Assembly (NCBI GenBank): GCA_018969295.1
Contig: JAGWYN010000018.1
Location: forward strand, 1-64,000
Length of the DNA: 64,000 nucleotides
Origin: Chloroflexota bacterium
GTDB taxonomy: Bacteria > Chloroflexota > Anaerolineae > Caldilineales > Caldilineaceae
Direction: 5' to 3'
Below the pieces are notes generated by a model that worked only from the letters and a program-made list of their open reading frames with translations, made no database searches and was not told the DNA's origin. This document shows, one piece after another, positions 45,481 to 53,428 of this stretch; position 1 is the stretch's first letter, and every line of letters starts with the position of its first letter. A program made the translations under genes and the position numbers.

Positions 45481-46496
45481 CCTGCTCGCATGACCCGGCG
45501 AAGGGGAAAGTCGGACAGCAGGTCGCCGATGCTCTCCACAGCCTCGACAGCAGTTGCACCCAGATAGACCCCCGCTATCTCATCGCGCAGTTCAGGACGC
45601 AGGTTGAAGGCGCGTCCGCCATACCCAATCATCGGCCGCGGCGGGTCGAGATCGGCCAGCATCTCACACAGGGAATGCAGCTTGTTCGCAGCCTCTACCG
45701 TCGTCGCACTGAAAAGCAACAGCTCCGGCTTGACCAGTTTCGTCTCCGCCACCAGATCTTCCGCCGGCAGATCCTGGCCAAGGTAACGAACTGTGTAACC
45801 GGCACGGCGCAGATAGATCGAAAGCAGCATCGCCCCAATTTCATGCTGCTCTCCCGGAGCGCAGCCGACCCAGATCAGCGGTGTGTTCGTCGCATTGGGC
45901 ACCGTACGCAACAGAGCAGCCAGCCGCTGAATCAAATAGTTGGTGGCGTAGTGCTCGCGGGTGACACTCAAAAGGCCTCGATGCCAGCGATCCCCAATTT
46001 CGACCAGAACCGGCATGATCACCTGCTCGCCAACCTGCTCGATCGAGTAGAGGGCAAAAGCATGCGCCAGAACCGCCTCGGCAGCATCCTCGTGGTAGGC
46101 AAGCAGCGCCTGCAGCAGACGCTGCTGCAGCACCGAAACGTTCGCAGGCTCCGATGACCTGTGGGGCTGCGCACCCTCTCCCAGCAACCTGCCCATTGGC
46201 TCTGGCAGCGTAGGCGCCTGACTGGCAGTCGGGGCAAGGTCGATCAGATTTTGTAGCCAGGTGACAGCCTGGCTGATTGCCATGCCCGCATCGACCTGCA
46301 TCTTCAGCCAGCGGATGATCGCAACGTCCCGGTCCGAATAGAGCCGATAGCCGCTTTCTGAACGCTGCGGCCGGCACATGTTGTAGCGCCTTTCCCAGGC
46401 ACGCAGCGTGCTCGGGCTGATGTTCGTCGACTGAACCACAGCCTTGATGTTGTAAAGAGGTGTCGTCGAATATTCGTCAAGACGGATTGTCGTCAC
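45477..46496 (-). CDS. MerR-type regulator with B12-binding domain (CarH/LitR-like photoreceptor)
   Basis: The 339-residue protein has a MerR DNA-binding domain (YNIKAVVQSTNISPSTLRAW; SGYRLYSDRDVAIIRWL), a helical cap and a cobalamin domain. The hallmark W-x9-EH of light-sensing CarH is present in WHRGLLSVTREH, as is the lower-ligand E-x-H motif in GEQHEIG. Adenosylcobalamin-bound CarH tetramers repress DNA in the dark and release it in light. GTG 46496 is chosen because GGAAGGA lies 7 bases before it; a longer reading from GTG 46514 has no ribosome site. It is followed by a polyprenyl-synthase-like gene and a Crp/Fnr gene. Confidence 0.88.
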   Translation of the reverse strand: MTTIRLDEYSTTPLYNIKAVVQSTNISPSTLRAWERRYNMCRPQRSESGYRLYSDRDVAIIRWLKMQVDAGMAISQAVTWLQNLIDLAPTASQAPTLPEPMGRLLGEGAQPHRSSEPANVSVLQQRLLQALLAYHEDAAEAVLAHAFALYSIEQVGEQVIMPVLVEIGDRWHRGLLSVTREHYATNYLIQRLAALLRTVPNATNTPLIWVGCAPGEQHEIGAMLLSIYLRRAGYTVRYLGQDLPAEDLVAETKLVKPELLLFSATTVEAANKLHSLCEMLADLDPPRPMIGYGGRAFNLRPELRDEIAGVYLGATAVEAVESIGDLLSDFPLRRVMRAG

Positions 46497-46583
46497 CACA
46501 GCGTCCTTCCACACCTGGCGTTTTCTGCGGGCTCTCTTCTGGACTCTGACAAGCAGTTGATGGGTCAGGTCCGGGCGAGGATA

Positions 46584-46612
46584 ATTCTAACACAAGTACA
46601 CACTTAGCACAA
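46584..46612 (-). promoter_or_regulatory. Promoter of the CarH-like operon
   Basis: On the minus strand TTGTGC (46607-46612), 17-base spacer, TAGAAT (46584-46589). The spacer contains GTGTGTACTTGTGT and is framed by CTAA/TTAG, a candidate site for the MerR-type regulator itself. Confidence 0.6.
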
Positions 46613-46671
46613 TCTTTTGCCAAAACTAATCTGGCTCCCTGCCCATCTTGGGCACAACGCCGCGCAGCGCT

Positions 46672-47745
46672 TCACCGAATCAGGGGGAGATCCACCCCCT
46701 GCCCCTGGCTCAACGACTGCTGTGCAGCCAAAACCGCCGCGACCGCACGGCGGTCATCCAGCGCAGTCGCCAGGGGCGCTTCGCCCAGACGAACCGCAGC
46801 CAAAAAACGGGCGACCCCAGCCCGATAGACATCGATCGGTGCCCAGGCCAACGGCAGTTCTGTGGCGCCCCGCCGCAGCCAGATCTGGCAGACTGTGCTC
46901 TCCACCTGGCAGGAGACGGCACGCAGGGTCCCCAGGCTGCCCCAAATGGTCACACAGGTCGGTGCGTGCGGACACAAAAACGAATCGTGCACCAGCGCAG
47001 GGGGCCCCCCACGCAGCCGCACCACGCTCATCACCTCTTCTTCGCTGCCGCTTCCCCACAACTTCTGCAACGAATGGGTGTGCACAGCAGCTGGAGAGCA
47101 AAGCAACAAGAACGCCAACAGATCCACATCGCGCAGCAACCGATCCCAGAGCACCCCTCCAAAGGGAGGACGCAGGCGCCAGCCCTGGCGATCGGGGGGC
47201 AACGCATCGGTGTTGTCGATCTGAATCCCCAATACTTCGCCGATCGTGCCTTCGTAGAGCTGCTGACGCAGCAGCTGAACCGCTCCACCCGCACGCCAAC
47301 TGTAGTTCAACGCCAGGATCAGCCCCCGATGCAACGCCATCTGTTCGAGTGCACGGCTCTCCTCGAGGTCCTCGCTCAACGGCGGCTCACAAAGCACATG
47401 TTTGCCGGCTGCCAACGCCGCACGCACAGTTTCTGCATGGTGGCGGGGATGGCTGCCGACATAGACACACCGGACCTCTCGCCGCTCCAACAGCGGGGCC
47501 AGCAGATCGCCGGCATGAACGATGCCATGTCGATCGGCAAAACGGCGCGCACGGCGGGGATTGTGGCTGAACAGGGCGGCCACATACGCGCCAGCCACAT
47601 CGCGCGCACCCAGCGCTGGAGGCTGTCGCCAGATGGCTTCGATCATCTTGTGTTCGGCAATCTGGCTGGCGCCAGCCACCAAAAACCCGATCGAGCGTTC
47701 GTCGACCGCACGCATCGCCAGCCGCGCCGGCGCAGCGTCAACCAT
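46672..47745 (-). CDS. Gfo/Idh/MocA-like oxidoreductase with altered EKP motif
   Basis: The 357-residue protein has the nucleotide-binding opening IGFLVAGASQIAEHKMI and the family step VYVGSHPRHHAETVRAALA. In place of the conserved EKP motif after it, the sequence is GKHVLCEPPLSEDLEES, so the Lys that normally contacts substrate and cofactor is Pro. The C-terminal alpha/beta domain is present. It may therefore be a non-dehydrogenase member or use another residue. ATG 47745 follows GGGGAAGAG and overlaps the parB stop by 8 bases, so it is translated with parAB. Substrate unknown. Confidence 0.82.
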   Translation of the reverse strand: MVDAAPARLAMRAVDERSIGFLVAGASQIAEHKMIEAIWRQPPALGARDVAGAYVAALFSHNPRRARRFADRHGIVHAGDLLAPLLERREVRCVYVGSHPRHHAETVRAALAAGKHVLCEPPLSEDLEESRALEQMALHRGLILALNYSWRAGGAVQLLRQQLYEGTIGEVLGIQIDNTDALPPDRQGWRLRPPFGGVLWDRLLRDVDLLAFLLLCSPAAVHTHSLQKLWGSGSEEEVMSVVRLRGGPPALVHDSFLCPHAPTCVTIWGSLGTLRAVSCQVESTVCQIWLRRGATELPLAWAPIDVYRAGVARFLAAVRLGEAPLATALDDRRAVAAVLAAQQSLSQGQGVDLPLIR

Positions 47746-48643
47746 TCTCTTCCCCAGCGATCAGCCGGTAGAGCGATTCAAGGTCTTCGTCGCTGTAGAA
47801 ATGCACGACCAGGCGGCCAGCCCCATCTGGATTCCGGCTGAGCGTCACCTTGGTGGCCAAAGCAGAGCGGAACCTGTTCTCCATCTGCTGGAAGTAGCTC
47901 TGCAGCGCATCCGGCAGTTCAACGGCCGCCACCTGGGCAGGCGGCGGCGCAGCAAATCGGCGGACCAGCGCTTCAGTCTGGCGTACGGTCAAATCCCGCT
48001 CGATCACCTGAAAAAAAAGTTCGACCATCGCGGCAGAGTCAGGCAACCCCAACAACGCCCGCGCATGGCCGGCCGAAATTTGCCCGTCGACAACCGCCTG
48101 CTGGAGAGGGGCTGGCAGACCGAGCAGACGGAGCGTGTTGGCGACCGCTGGACGGCTTTTGCCGACGCGTTCGGCGACCTCCGACTGTGTCAGGCCAAAC
48201 TCCACCATCAAGGACTGGAAAGCCGCCGCTTCCTCTAAAGGATTTAAGTCGGCACGCTGGACATTTTCAACCAGCGCCCATTCCAGCAGCTGCTGAGACG
48301 AGACCTCGCGTACGATGACAGGCACTTCTTCCACCCCCGCCAGCTGCGCAGCCCGCCAGCGACGCTCCCCTGCAATCAGCCAGAAACAAGCGCCCCCCTC
48401 CGGATCTGCCGTGACCACCAGCGGCTGAAGAATCCCGTGCGTACGGATTGAATCTGCCAGCTCCTGCAAGCTCATCGGATCAAACTGTGCGCGCGGCTGG
48501 CGCGGGTTCGGTGCCAACCGGTCGGTCCGCACAAGCTGAACCCCTCCCATCTCCCCCTCTGGGCTGGCTGCTCTCCGCTCGCTGTCCATGATCAACGCAC
48601 CCAACCCACGCCCCAACCCTCTTTTTTTGCCTTCAGCCACCAT
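47738..48643 (-). CDS. parB: Chromosome partitioning protein ParB
   Basis: CTP-dependent clamp that loads at parS near the origin. The 301-residue protein begins with the ParA-stimulating tail KKRGLGRGLGALI, then LAPNPRQPRAQFDP, the CTP-binding region (AGERRWRAAQLAG; ENVQRADLNPLEEA), the helix-turn-helix (LTQSEVAERVGKSRPAVANT) and a C-terminal dimer domain. ATG 48643 follows GGAGG; a reading from 48664 would overlap parA. No consensus parS site was found in the window. Confidence 0.95.
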   Translation of the reverse strand: MVAEGKKRGLGRGLGALIMDSERRAASPEGEMGGVQLVRTDRLAPNPRQPRAQFDPMSLQELADSIRTHGILQPLVVTADPEGGACFWLIAGERRWRAAQLAGVEEVPVIVREVSSQQLLEWALVENVQRADLNPLEEAAAFQSLMVEFGLTQSEVAERVGKSRPAVANTLRLLGLPAPLQQAVVDGQISAGHARALLGLPDSAAMVELFFQVIERDLTVRQTEALVRRFAAPPPAQVAAVELPDALQSYFQQMENRFRSALATKVTLSRNPDGAGRLVVHFYSDEDLESLYRLIAGEENG

Positions 48644-48660
48644 GCGGACTCCTCCGTAGG

Positions 48661-49473
48661 TCAACTGCGCGCAGAGGATGGCTGTGGCATGTGAGCATGC
48701 GCTCCCTCGACACGCTGGATGAACTCTTGTGCCAATGCCTGATAGGCCATGGCGCCTGCACTCATCGGCGCATAACTCAAAATTGTCTGCCCGTGGGAAG
48801 GTGCTTCGCTGAGCCGAACGTTGCGCGGGATAATCGTCTGAAACGTTTCCTTCGGGAAAAAACGGTTGACTTCATCCACCACCTCTTGCCCGAGATTGGT
48901 GCGGGCATCGTACATGGTCAACACCACACCGGCAATCACCAGCCGATCGTTAAGAATCTCACGCACCTGACGGACCGTGTTGAGCAACAGGCTGAGTCCT
49001 TCCAGCGCCAGATATTCGCACTGGACCGGTATGATCACACCGTGGGTCGCTGCTGTCAACCCGTTGATCGTCAACAATCCCAGGCTCGGTGGCTCGTCGA
49101 TAAAAATGTAGTCGTACTTGTCGCTGACCGTGGCAAGGCTGCGCGCCAGCAGCCGTTCTCGCGCCAGGAGCCCGGCCATCTCCACCTCAGCACCCGCCAG
49201 GTCGGTGCTGGAGGGCAACAAATCCAGGTTCAGACGCTCTGTAAGGGTGAGCGCCTCCTGCACCGCCCTTCCCTCAATCAACACATCGTACAGACTGGCA
49301 GACAGGGTACGCGGGTTGATCCCCAGGCAAGTGGTCGCATTGCTCTGGGGATCCGTGTCCACCAGAAGCACACGACGCCCACTGGCTGCCACATAGGCAC
49401 CCAGATTGACCGCCGTCGTCGTCTTGGCCACGCCCCCCTTTTGGTTGGCAAAACAGTAGATTCGCGCTGTCAT
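48661..49473 (-). CDS. parA: Chromosome partitioning ATPase ParA (Soj)
   Basis: ATPase that moves ParB-parS complexes. The 270-residue protein has the deviant Walker A KGGVAKTTTAVNLG, LLVDTDPQSNATTCLG, Walker B-like YIFIDEPPSLGLLT (Glu in the usual DCPPS/DTPPS position) and the C-terminal LSEAPSHGQTILSYAP. The short N terminus marks the chromosomal Soj type, not the plasmid type. Transcribed with parB, 17 bases apart. Confidence 0.96.
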   Translation of the reverse strand: MTARIYCFANQKGGVAKTTTAVNLGAYVAASGRRVLLVDTDPQSNATTCLGINPRTLSASLYDVLIEGRAVQEALTLTERLNLDLLPSSTDLAGAEVEMAGLLARERLLARSLATVSDKYDYIFIDEPPSLGLLTINGLTAATHGVIIPVQCEYLALEGLSLLLNTVRQVREILNDRLVIAGVVLTMYDARTNLGQEVVDEVNRFFPKETFQTIIPRNVRLSEAPSHGQTILSYAPMSAGAMAYQALAQEFIQRVEGAHAHMPQPSSARS

Positions 49474-49539
49474 CGCAGTTTGAGCAGCCCCTCTCGCCGG
49501 CAGATCCTGCTGTCTCTTCGCAGAACCGACGACAAACGT

Positions 49540-50457
49540 CTAAAATTTTGACTGCTGAACCAACGTTGGCTCGAAAGGATGGCTCTGGAGATAGTCGAAA
49601 ATTGCCTGCCGCGCAGGCACCCCTGTCGTCCCTGGGTGTTCGACGCTCATGGAAGCAGCCACATTGCCAAACCGGGCAGCCTCGACCGGGTCACGGGTCT
49701 CTTCCAGCCGAATCAAAAAAGCTGTGGCAAAGATATCGCCAGCACCTGTCGGATCTACCTCCACTGCCGGTCTCGGCGGAATCTTGGCCTCCAAAATTCT
49801 GCCGTCTGGCTGGCGATGAAAGACAGTCGACCCATCTCGATACTCGGTCACAACCACCAACGGTACATGCGCAAACGCCGGAGCCAGCCGCTCCCACTCG
49901 TAGTCAATGTCCTCGAGCGACAAAATCAGTACATCCAGATGGGGCAGAATCTGCCCAGCGTTTTCCCAATGCCGGGCATGGACCCGGCCATCCCCATCCC
50001 AACGACGCATCCACCCCTGGGGAACCGCAGCCACCAACGTTTCAGCCGCAAAAATTGTGGCAACCTCTCCTTCAATTTCGTTGGCGATCGGCCCCAACAA
50101 CACCATGTCCGGATGGCGCAGGTCAGAGGAAATATCGTCGACACCGATCGGCGGAGCCGGGGTATAACAATACTGGACCCGCCCCTGCGGTGTATACAGA
50201 TTGGCAAATGTCGTCGTTGTGGCCGTCGGCAACACAATCAGTCGGGTCGACGCAGGGAATGCACTCAGGTCAGTTTCTGGAGTTGCCCGTGTCAGCACCG
50301 TAGGCCGCCGCCCCAGCCGGTCAGCCACCACAGCAGCAAAGGTGACCGTACCGCCAAGCCGATACCGACCAAAATCCCGTTCGTCGACCAGGTCACGCGT
50401 GACATTGCCGATCAACAGGATGTCCACCGCTGAAGCAGACGTACATGTTGTGTTCAT
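49540..50457 (-). CDS. PfkB-family carbohydrate/nucleoside kinase
   Basis: The 305-residue protein begins with a beta strand and DILLIGNVTRDLV, has the glycine-rich YRLGGTVTFAAVVADRLG and the C-terminal signature DPTGAGDIFATAFLIRL with the catalytic Asp. Substrate cannot be read from sequence; the family phosphorylates ribose, fructose, adenosine and others. ATG 50457 lies 20 bases after the jag stop behind AAGGG; an upstream reading would overlap jag. It interrupts the usual jag-parA neighbourhood of the origin cluster. Confidence 0.88.
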   Translation of the reverse strand: MNTTCTSASAVDILLIGNVTRDLVDERDFGRYRLGGTVTFAAVVADRLGRRPTVLTRATPETDLSAFPASTRLIVLPTATTTTFANLYTPQGRVQYCYTPAPPIGVDDISSDLRHPDMVLLGPIANEIEGEVATIFAAETLVAAVPQGWMRRWDGDGRVHARHWENAGQILPHLDVLILSLEDIDYEWERLAPAFAHVPLVVVTEYRDGSTVFHRQPDGRILEAKIPPRPAVEVDPTGAGDIFATAFLIRLEETRDPVEAARFGNVAASMSVEHPGTTGVPARQAIFDYLQSHPFEPTLVQQSKF

Positions 50458-50476
50458 CGCACCCTTATCTGTCTGC

Positions 50477-51367
50477 TCAACGTTTCGGCAGGATCTGCAC
50501 CTTGCGGCGCTCCCCTTCACCGCTGCTTTCCGTGCTGACATCAGGATGGTCGCGCAGGGTCAGGTGAATGATCCGCCGTTCGTTGGCAGCCATTGGCTCA
50601 AGTGCCAGCGGCCGCCCACTTTGGGCTACTTGCTCTGCAAGACGCAGCGCCAGCTGTGATAGATGGTCGATTCGACGCTGTCTGTAGCCTTCCACATCGA
50701 CCACAATGTTCTTCCAGCTGTGCAGACGCTGGTTGAGCATCAACCGCACCAGATACTGCAAGTTGCTGAGCGTTTCCCCGCGCCGGCCAATCAACGGGCT
50801 CAACTCCCTGCCCTGCAAATCCAACAACAGATAGCTCTGCTCGTTGTCTGCATCGGGGGCACGCCACTCAGCCGCGATCGTGGCCTCGAAGCCCATCAGC
50901 TGCACCAGCCGACTCAACAGCTCGACTGCCAGTTGGGCCACCGCTTCATCCTCTGCGGTGACCGCCACGATTTCTTTGGCCTGTTCCGCCTGGGCTTGTG
51001 TGGAGACAGGCCCCTGCACAACATCTGCCACCGAGCTCTCCAGCGACGCTGGCACAGAGATCTCCTCCCCCTCCCTCCCTTCGTCGGGCTTGACAGCTGC
51101 CAATGTACCGGCAGGAGCCACCGTTTCCAGAGAAGGAGCAGGCAAGGGGCGCTCAGCCGCAACCTCCGCCGAGAGAGCAGGCTGCGACAAAGAGGGGCGC
51201 AACACCAGACGAACTTGGGCGGGCTCGCTGCCAATGCCAAACAGCCCGCGGCTGCCGCGGGCCACCACCTCCACCTTGACCTCTGCTTCGGTCAGCCCCA
51301 ACACCCGCAAGCCTTCTGCAACAGCCTCTTCGACACTCTTTCCAGTGAAGATCAGTTCGTCAGACAT
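50477..51367 (-). CDS. jag: Jag/KhpB RNA-binding protein
   Basis: The 296-residue protein has the Jag N-terminal domain (FTGKSVEEAVAEGLRVLGL; RGSRGLFGIGSEPA), a long charged linker, a KH domain with IGRRGETLSNLQYLVR and a C-terminal R3H domain ending in the basic RRKVQILPKR. It binds RNA and influences cell division and envelope synthesis in Gram-positive bacteria. It follows yidC by 3 bases, the conserved order. Confidence 0.94.
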   Translation of the reverse strand: MSDELIFTGKSVEEAVAEGLRVLGLTEAEVKVEVVARGSRGLFGIGSEPAQVRLVLRPSLSQPALSAEVAAERPLPAPSLETVAPAGTLAAVKPDEGREGEEISVPASLESSVADVVQGPVSTQAQAEQAKEIVAVTAEDEAVAQLAVELLSRLVQLMGFEATIAAEWRAPDADNEQSYLLLDLQGRELSPLIGRRGETLSNLQYLVRLMLNQRLHSWKNIVVDVEGYRQRRIDHLSQLALRLAEQVAQSGRPLALEPMAANERRIIHLTLRDHPDVSTESSGEGERRKVQILPKR

Positions 51368-51370
51368 CGG

Positions 51371-52315
51371 CTATTTCCTTTTGGCTTTGACACGCTTTGC
51401 TGGTGACGACGCACTGGCTGGTTTGGCAGACAGGGCGTCACTGGCTGTGACCTCTGCCCCGCTGACAGCGGCAACTGCTACCGCAGATTTTGGCAGGAGA
51501 TAACGGGTGACCGTCCACTGCTGGCCAATCTGCAGCAGATTGCTCGCAACCCAGTACAGGCTCAAACCCGCCGGCACCTGCAACGTAAAATAGCCGAAGA
51601 AAAGGGTCATCAGCATACTCATATTCTGAGTCATTTTGGCCTGCTCAGAATCCCCGACAGAAGGAGTCATCCATTTCTGCATGACCAGCTGCGACACCAC
51701 CAACAAAACGGGCAGAATCAAATAGGCGACCAACGTCGCATAGTCCCCTGCATTCCACAGATCAGGCACCCAGCCCATCCCCAACGAAAAATTGGGAAAA
51801 CTGAGGTCCGGGATCCAAAAAAATCCAGCCTTTTGCAACATCGGACCTACCGCCACCAACGCTGCGTAAAGACCAAACAAAATCGGCATCTGAATCACCA
51901 GAGGCAGACAACCACTCAAGGGGTTGACCCCTGCTTCTTTGTAGAGCTTCATCTGCTCCTGAGCCAGCCGCTCCCGATCCTTGCCATATTTTTTTTGCAA
52001 TTCCGCCAGGTGGGGCTGCAAATCCTTCTGTGCCTGCATCCCCCGGATCTGGCTGAGGTTGAGAGGAAACGTGATGAGCTTGATCGCCAGTGTAAAAAGA
52101 ATGATCGCCCATCCCCAACTGTCCCTGACCCCTGCCTCTTTTAAAAATGTGTCGATCCCAATCAAAATATTGGCCAGCGGCCAGACCACAAACGTCTGCC
52201 AGAGCCCTTCCGGCTGGATCTGGGTGACATCAACTCCTTCGTGGGGAACGCCACAGCCCGCCAGACTCAACGCAATCAAGAGGAGGGCGGCGATCATCCA
52301 ATACTTTTGCTTCAC
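51371..52315 (-). CDS. yidC: Membrane protein insertase YidC
   Basis: The 314-residue lipoprotein-type YidC begins MKQKYWMIAALLLIALSLAGC with lipobox LAGC. The five-helix insertase core starts at WGWAIILFTLAIKLITFPL, with the cytoplasmic hairpin region GMQAQKDLQPHLAELQKKYG and PLVIQMPILFGLYAAL. The groove residue that is Arg in most homologues (first core helix) is Lys here (TLAIKLITFPL), a conservative change. Located between yidD and jag as usual near origins. Confidence 0.95.
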   Translation of the reverse strand: MKQKYWMIAALLLIALSLAGCGVPHEGVDVTQIQPEGLWQTFVVWPLANILIGIDTFLKEAGVRDSWGWAIILFTLAIKLITFPLNLSQIRGMQAQKDLQPHLAELQKKYGKDRERLAQEQMKLYKEAGVNPLSGCLPLVIQMPILFGLYAALVAVGPMLQKAGFFWIPDLSFPNFSLGMGWVPDLWNAGDYATLVAYLILPVLLVVSQLVMQKWMTPSVGDSEQAKMTQNMSMLMTLFFGYFTLQVPAGLSLYWVASNLLQIGQQWTVTRYLLPKSAVAVAAVSGAEVTASDALSAKPASASSPAKRVKAKRK

Positions 52316-52350
52316 AAACGTTTCTCCTTGAGGCTCCTCCTGCGCACGGT

Positions 52351-52560
52351 TCAGGGCACAGGGTCAAACCCACCTTCATTCCATGGATTGCAGCGCACGA
52401 TCCGTTTGATTCCCATCCAGCCACCCCTGCCGACACCATACTTTTCGATCGCTTGGTAGGTGTAGGCCGAACAGGTTGGGTAAAAACGACAGTTGTTGCC
52501 CAAGAGAGGGGATACAAATTTTTGGTAGAAGCGAATGGCCGCCAACACCCATCTGCGCAT
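52351..52560 (-). CDS. yidD: Membrane protein insertion efficiency factor YidD
   Basis: The 69-residue protein from ATG 52560 has the family core IRFYQKFVSPLLGNNCRFYP and PTCSAYTYQAIEKYG, ending CNPWNEGGFDPVP. It aids membrane protein insertion with YidC. Readings from further upstream would run through rnpA in another frame. It lies 4 bases after rnpA and 35 before yidC. Confidence 0.93.
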   Translation of the reverse strand: MRRWVLAAIRFYQKFVSPLLGNNCRFYPTCSAYTYQAIEKYGVGRGGWMGIKRIVRCNPWNEGGFDPVP

Positions 52561-52564
52561 TTTT

Positions 52565-52999
52565 TCAGCCAGCCTCTGCCTGCGATCGGTTCGCCTTGCC
52601 GGACTCTCTGCCGGACTCTCTGCCGGACTCTCTGCCGGACAACACAGGATCCGCCAGGTTTGTATCCGAAAACAGGCGTGCCCGCTCCAATAGACGGGTA
52701 CAAGCACTTTCCAACTCCCAGTACCCCGCACTGCGGGCCGGCTGCCTGGCGATCAAAACCAGATCCCATCCCGACTGAATGGTTCTCTGCCGCAGGCGGA
52801 GGATCTCCCGCAGACGCCGTTTGACCCGGTTGCGGCGCACAGCGTTGCCAAGACGGCTGTTGACGACAACACCAAAACGGCTGTAAAGCAGCTGGTTGGG
52901 CAGGAGACACAACACCAACCAGGCGTTGCTGTAGGAACGCCCGTGGCGGCGAATTTCCTGAAACCGCTGGTCAGAACGGACCCGATAGACTCTTTTCAC
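52565..52999 (-). CDS. rnpA: Ribonuclease P protein component
   Basis: Protein subunit of RNase P for tRNA 5' maturation. The 144-residue protein opens VKRVYRVRSDQRFQEIRRHG (GTG start) and carries the signature RNRVKRRLREI. Homologues end near residue 115-120; here a hydrophilic tail of about 30 residues contains ESGR repeated from a 12-bp DNA repeat. It follows rpmH by 63 bases. Confidence 0.93.
   Translation of the reverse strand: MKRVYRVRSDQRFQEIRRHGRSYSNAWLVLCLLPNQLLYSRFGVVVNSRLGNAVRRNRVKRRLREILRLRQRTIQSGWDLVLIARQPARSAGYWELESACTRLLERARLFSDTNLADPVLSGRESGRESGRESGKANRSQAEAG
52598..52640 (-). repeat. 12-bp tandem repeat (3.6 copies) in the rnpA tail
   Basis: GCCGGACTCTCT repeats three times plus seven bases. 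Translated on the minus strand it gives SGRE units in the C-terminal tail of RnpA, so copy-number changes would keep the reading frame. Confidence 0.9.
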
Positions 53000-53062
53000 A
53001 GCACTGCGTATACGCTGCCTACATCGCTGCCCTGGCCAGCAAGGAGTGCCCGCCAGGTCGGA

Positions 53063-53227
53063 TCAGACCGATTTCCGATTGGTCAATTTCACCGTGAGCT
53101 GGGCACGGCCTTTGAGCCGACGCCGCTTGAGCACATTGCGTCCCCCCGGTGTGGCCATACGGCTGCGAAACCCATGGGTCTTCAATCGTTTGCGGACTTT
53201 CGGTTGCCAGGTTCGTTTGGTGGCCAT
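53063..53227 (-). CDS. rpmH: 50S ribosomal protein L34
   Basis: The 54-residue protein starts at ATG 53227 behind AGGAG and contains KRTWQPKVRKRLKTHGFRSR and ATPGGRNVLKRRRLKGR, the nearly invariant L34 core. It is about ten residues longer at the C terminus than most L34 proteins (ends TVKLTNRKSV). First gene of the rnpA-yidD-yidC-jag cluster. dnaA is not adjacent in the window. Confidence 0.96.
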   Translation of the reverse strand: MATKRTWQPKVRKRLKTHGFRSRMATPGGRNVLKRRRLKGRAQLTVKLTNRKSV

Positions 53228-53281
53228 AAATTTTCTGCTCCTACTCCCATAGACAAGCGCTCGTAACAGTGTCAAAACAGT

Positions 53282-53311
53282 ATTATACGTGTCTGCTTTT
53301 TGGGCTGTCAA
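53282..53311 (-). promoter_or_regulatory. Promoter of rpmH-rnpA operon
   Basis: On the minus strand TTGACA (53306-53311), 18-base spacer, TATAAT (53282-53287). Both hexamers are perfect consensus, fitting a highly expressed ribosomal-protein operon. Confidence 0.85.
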
Positions 53312-53428
53312 ATTGGCTGCAAGCTTTCTGCCGTTCCTCTCCCCATCAAAGAGGCAGATTGGCAAGGCAGAGAACTGCATGATACCATCTTTCAATCGGT
53401 TAAGAGAACGTCCGGTGGAGGCGACGTT

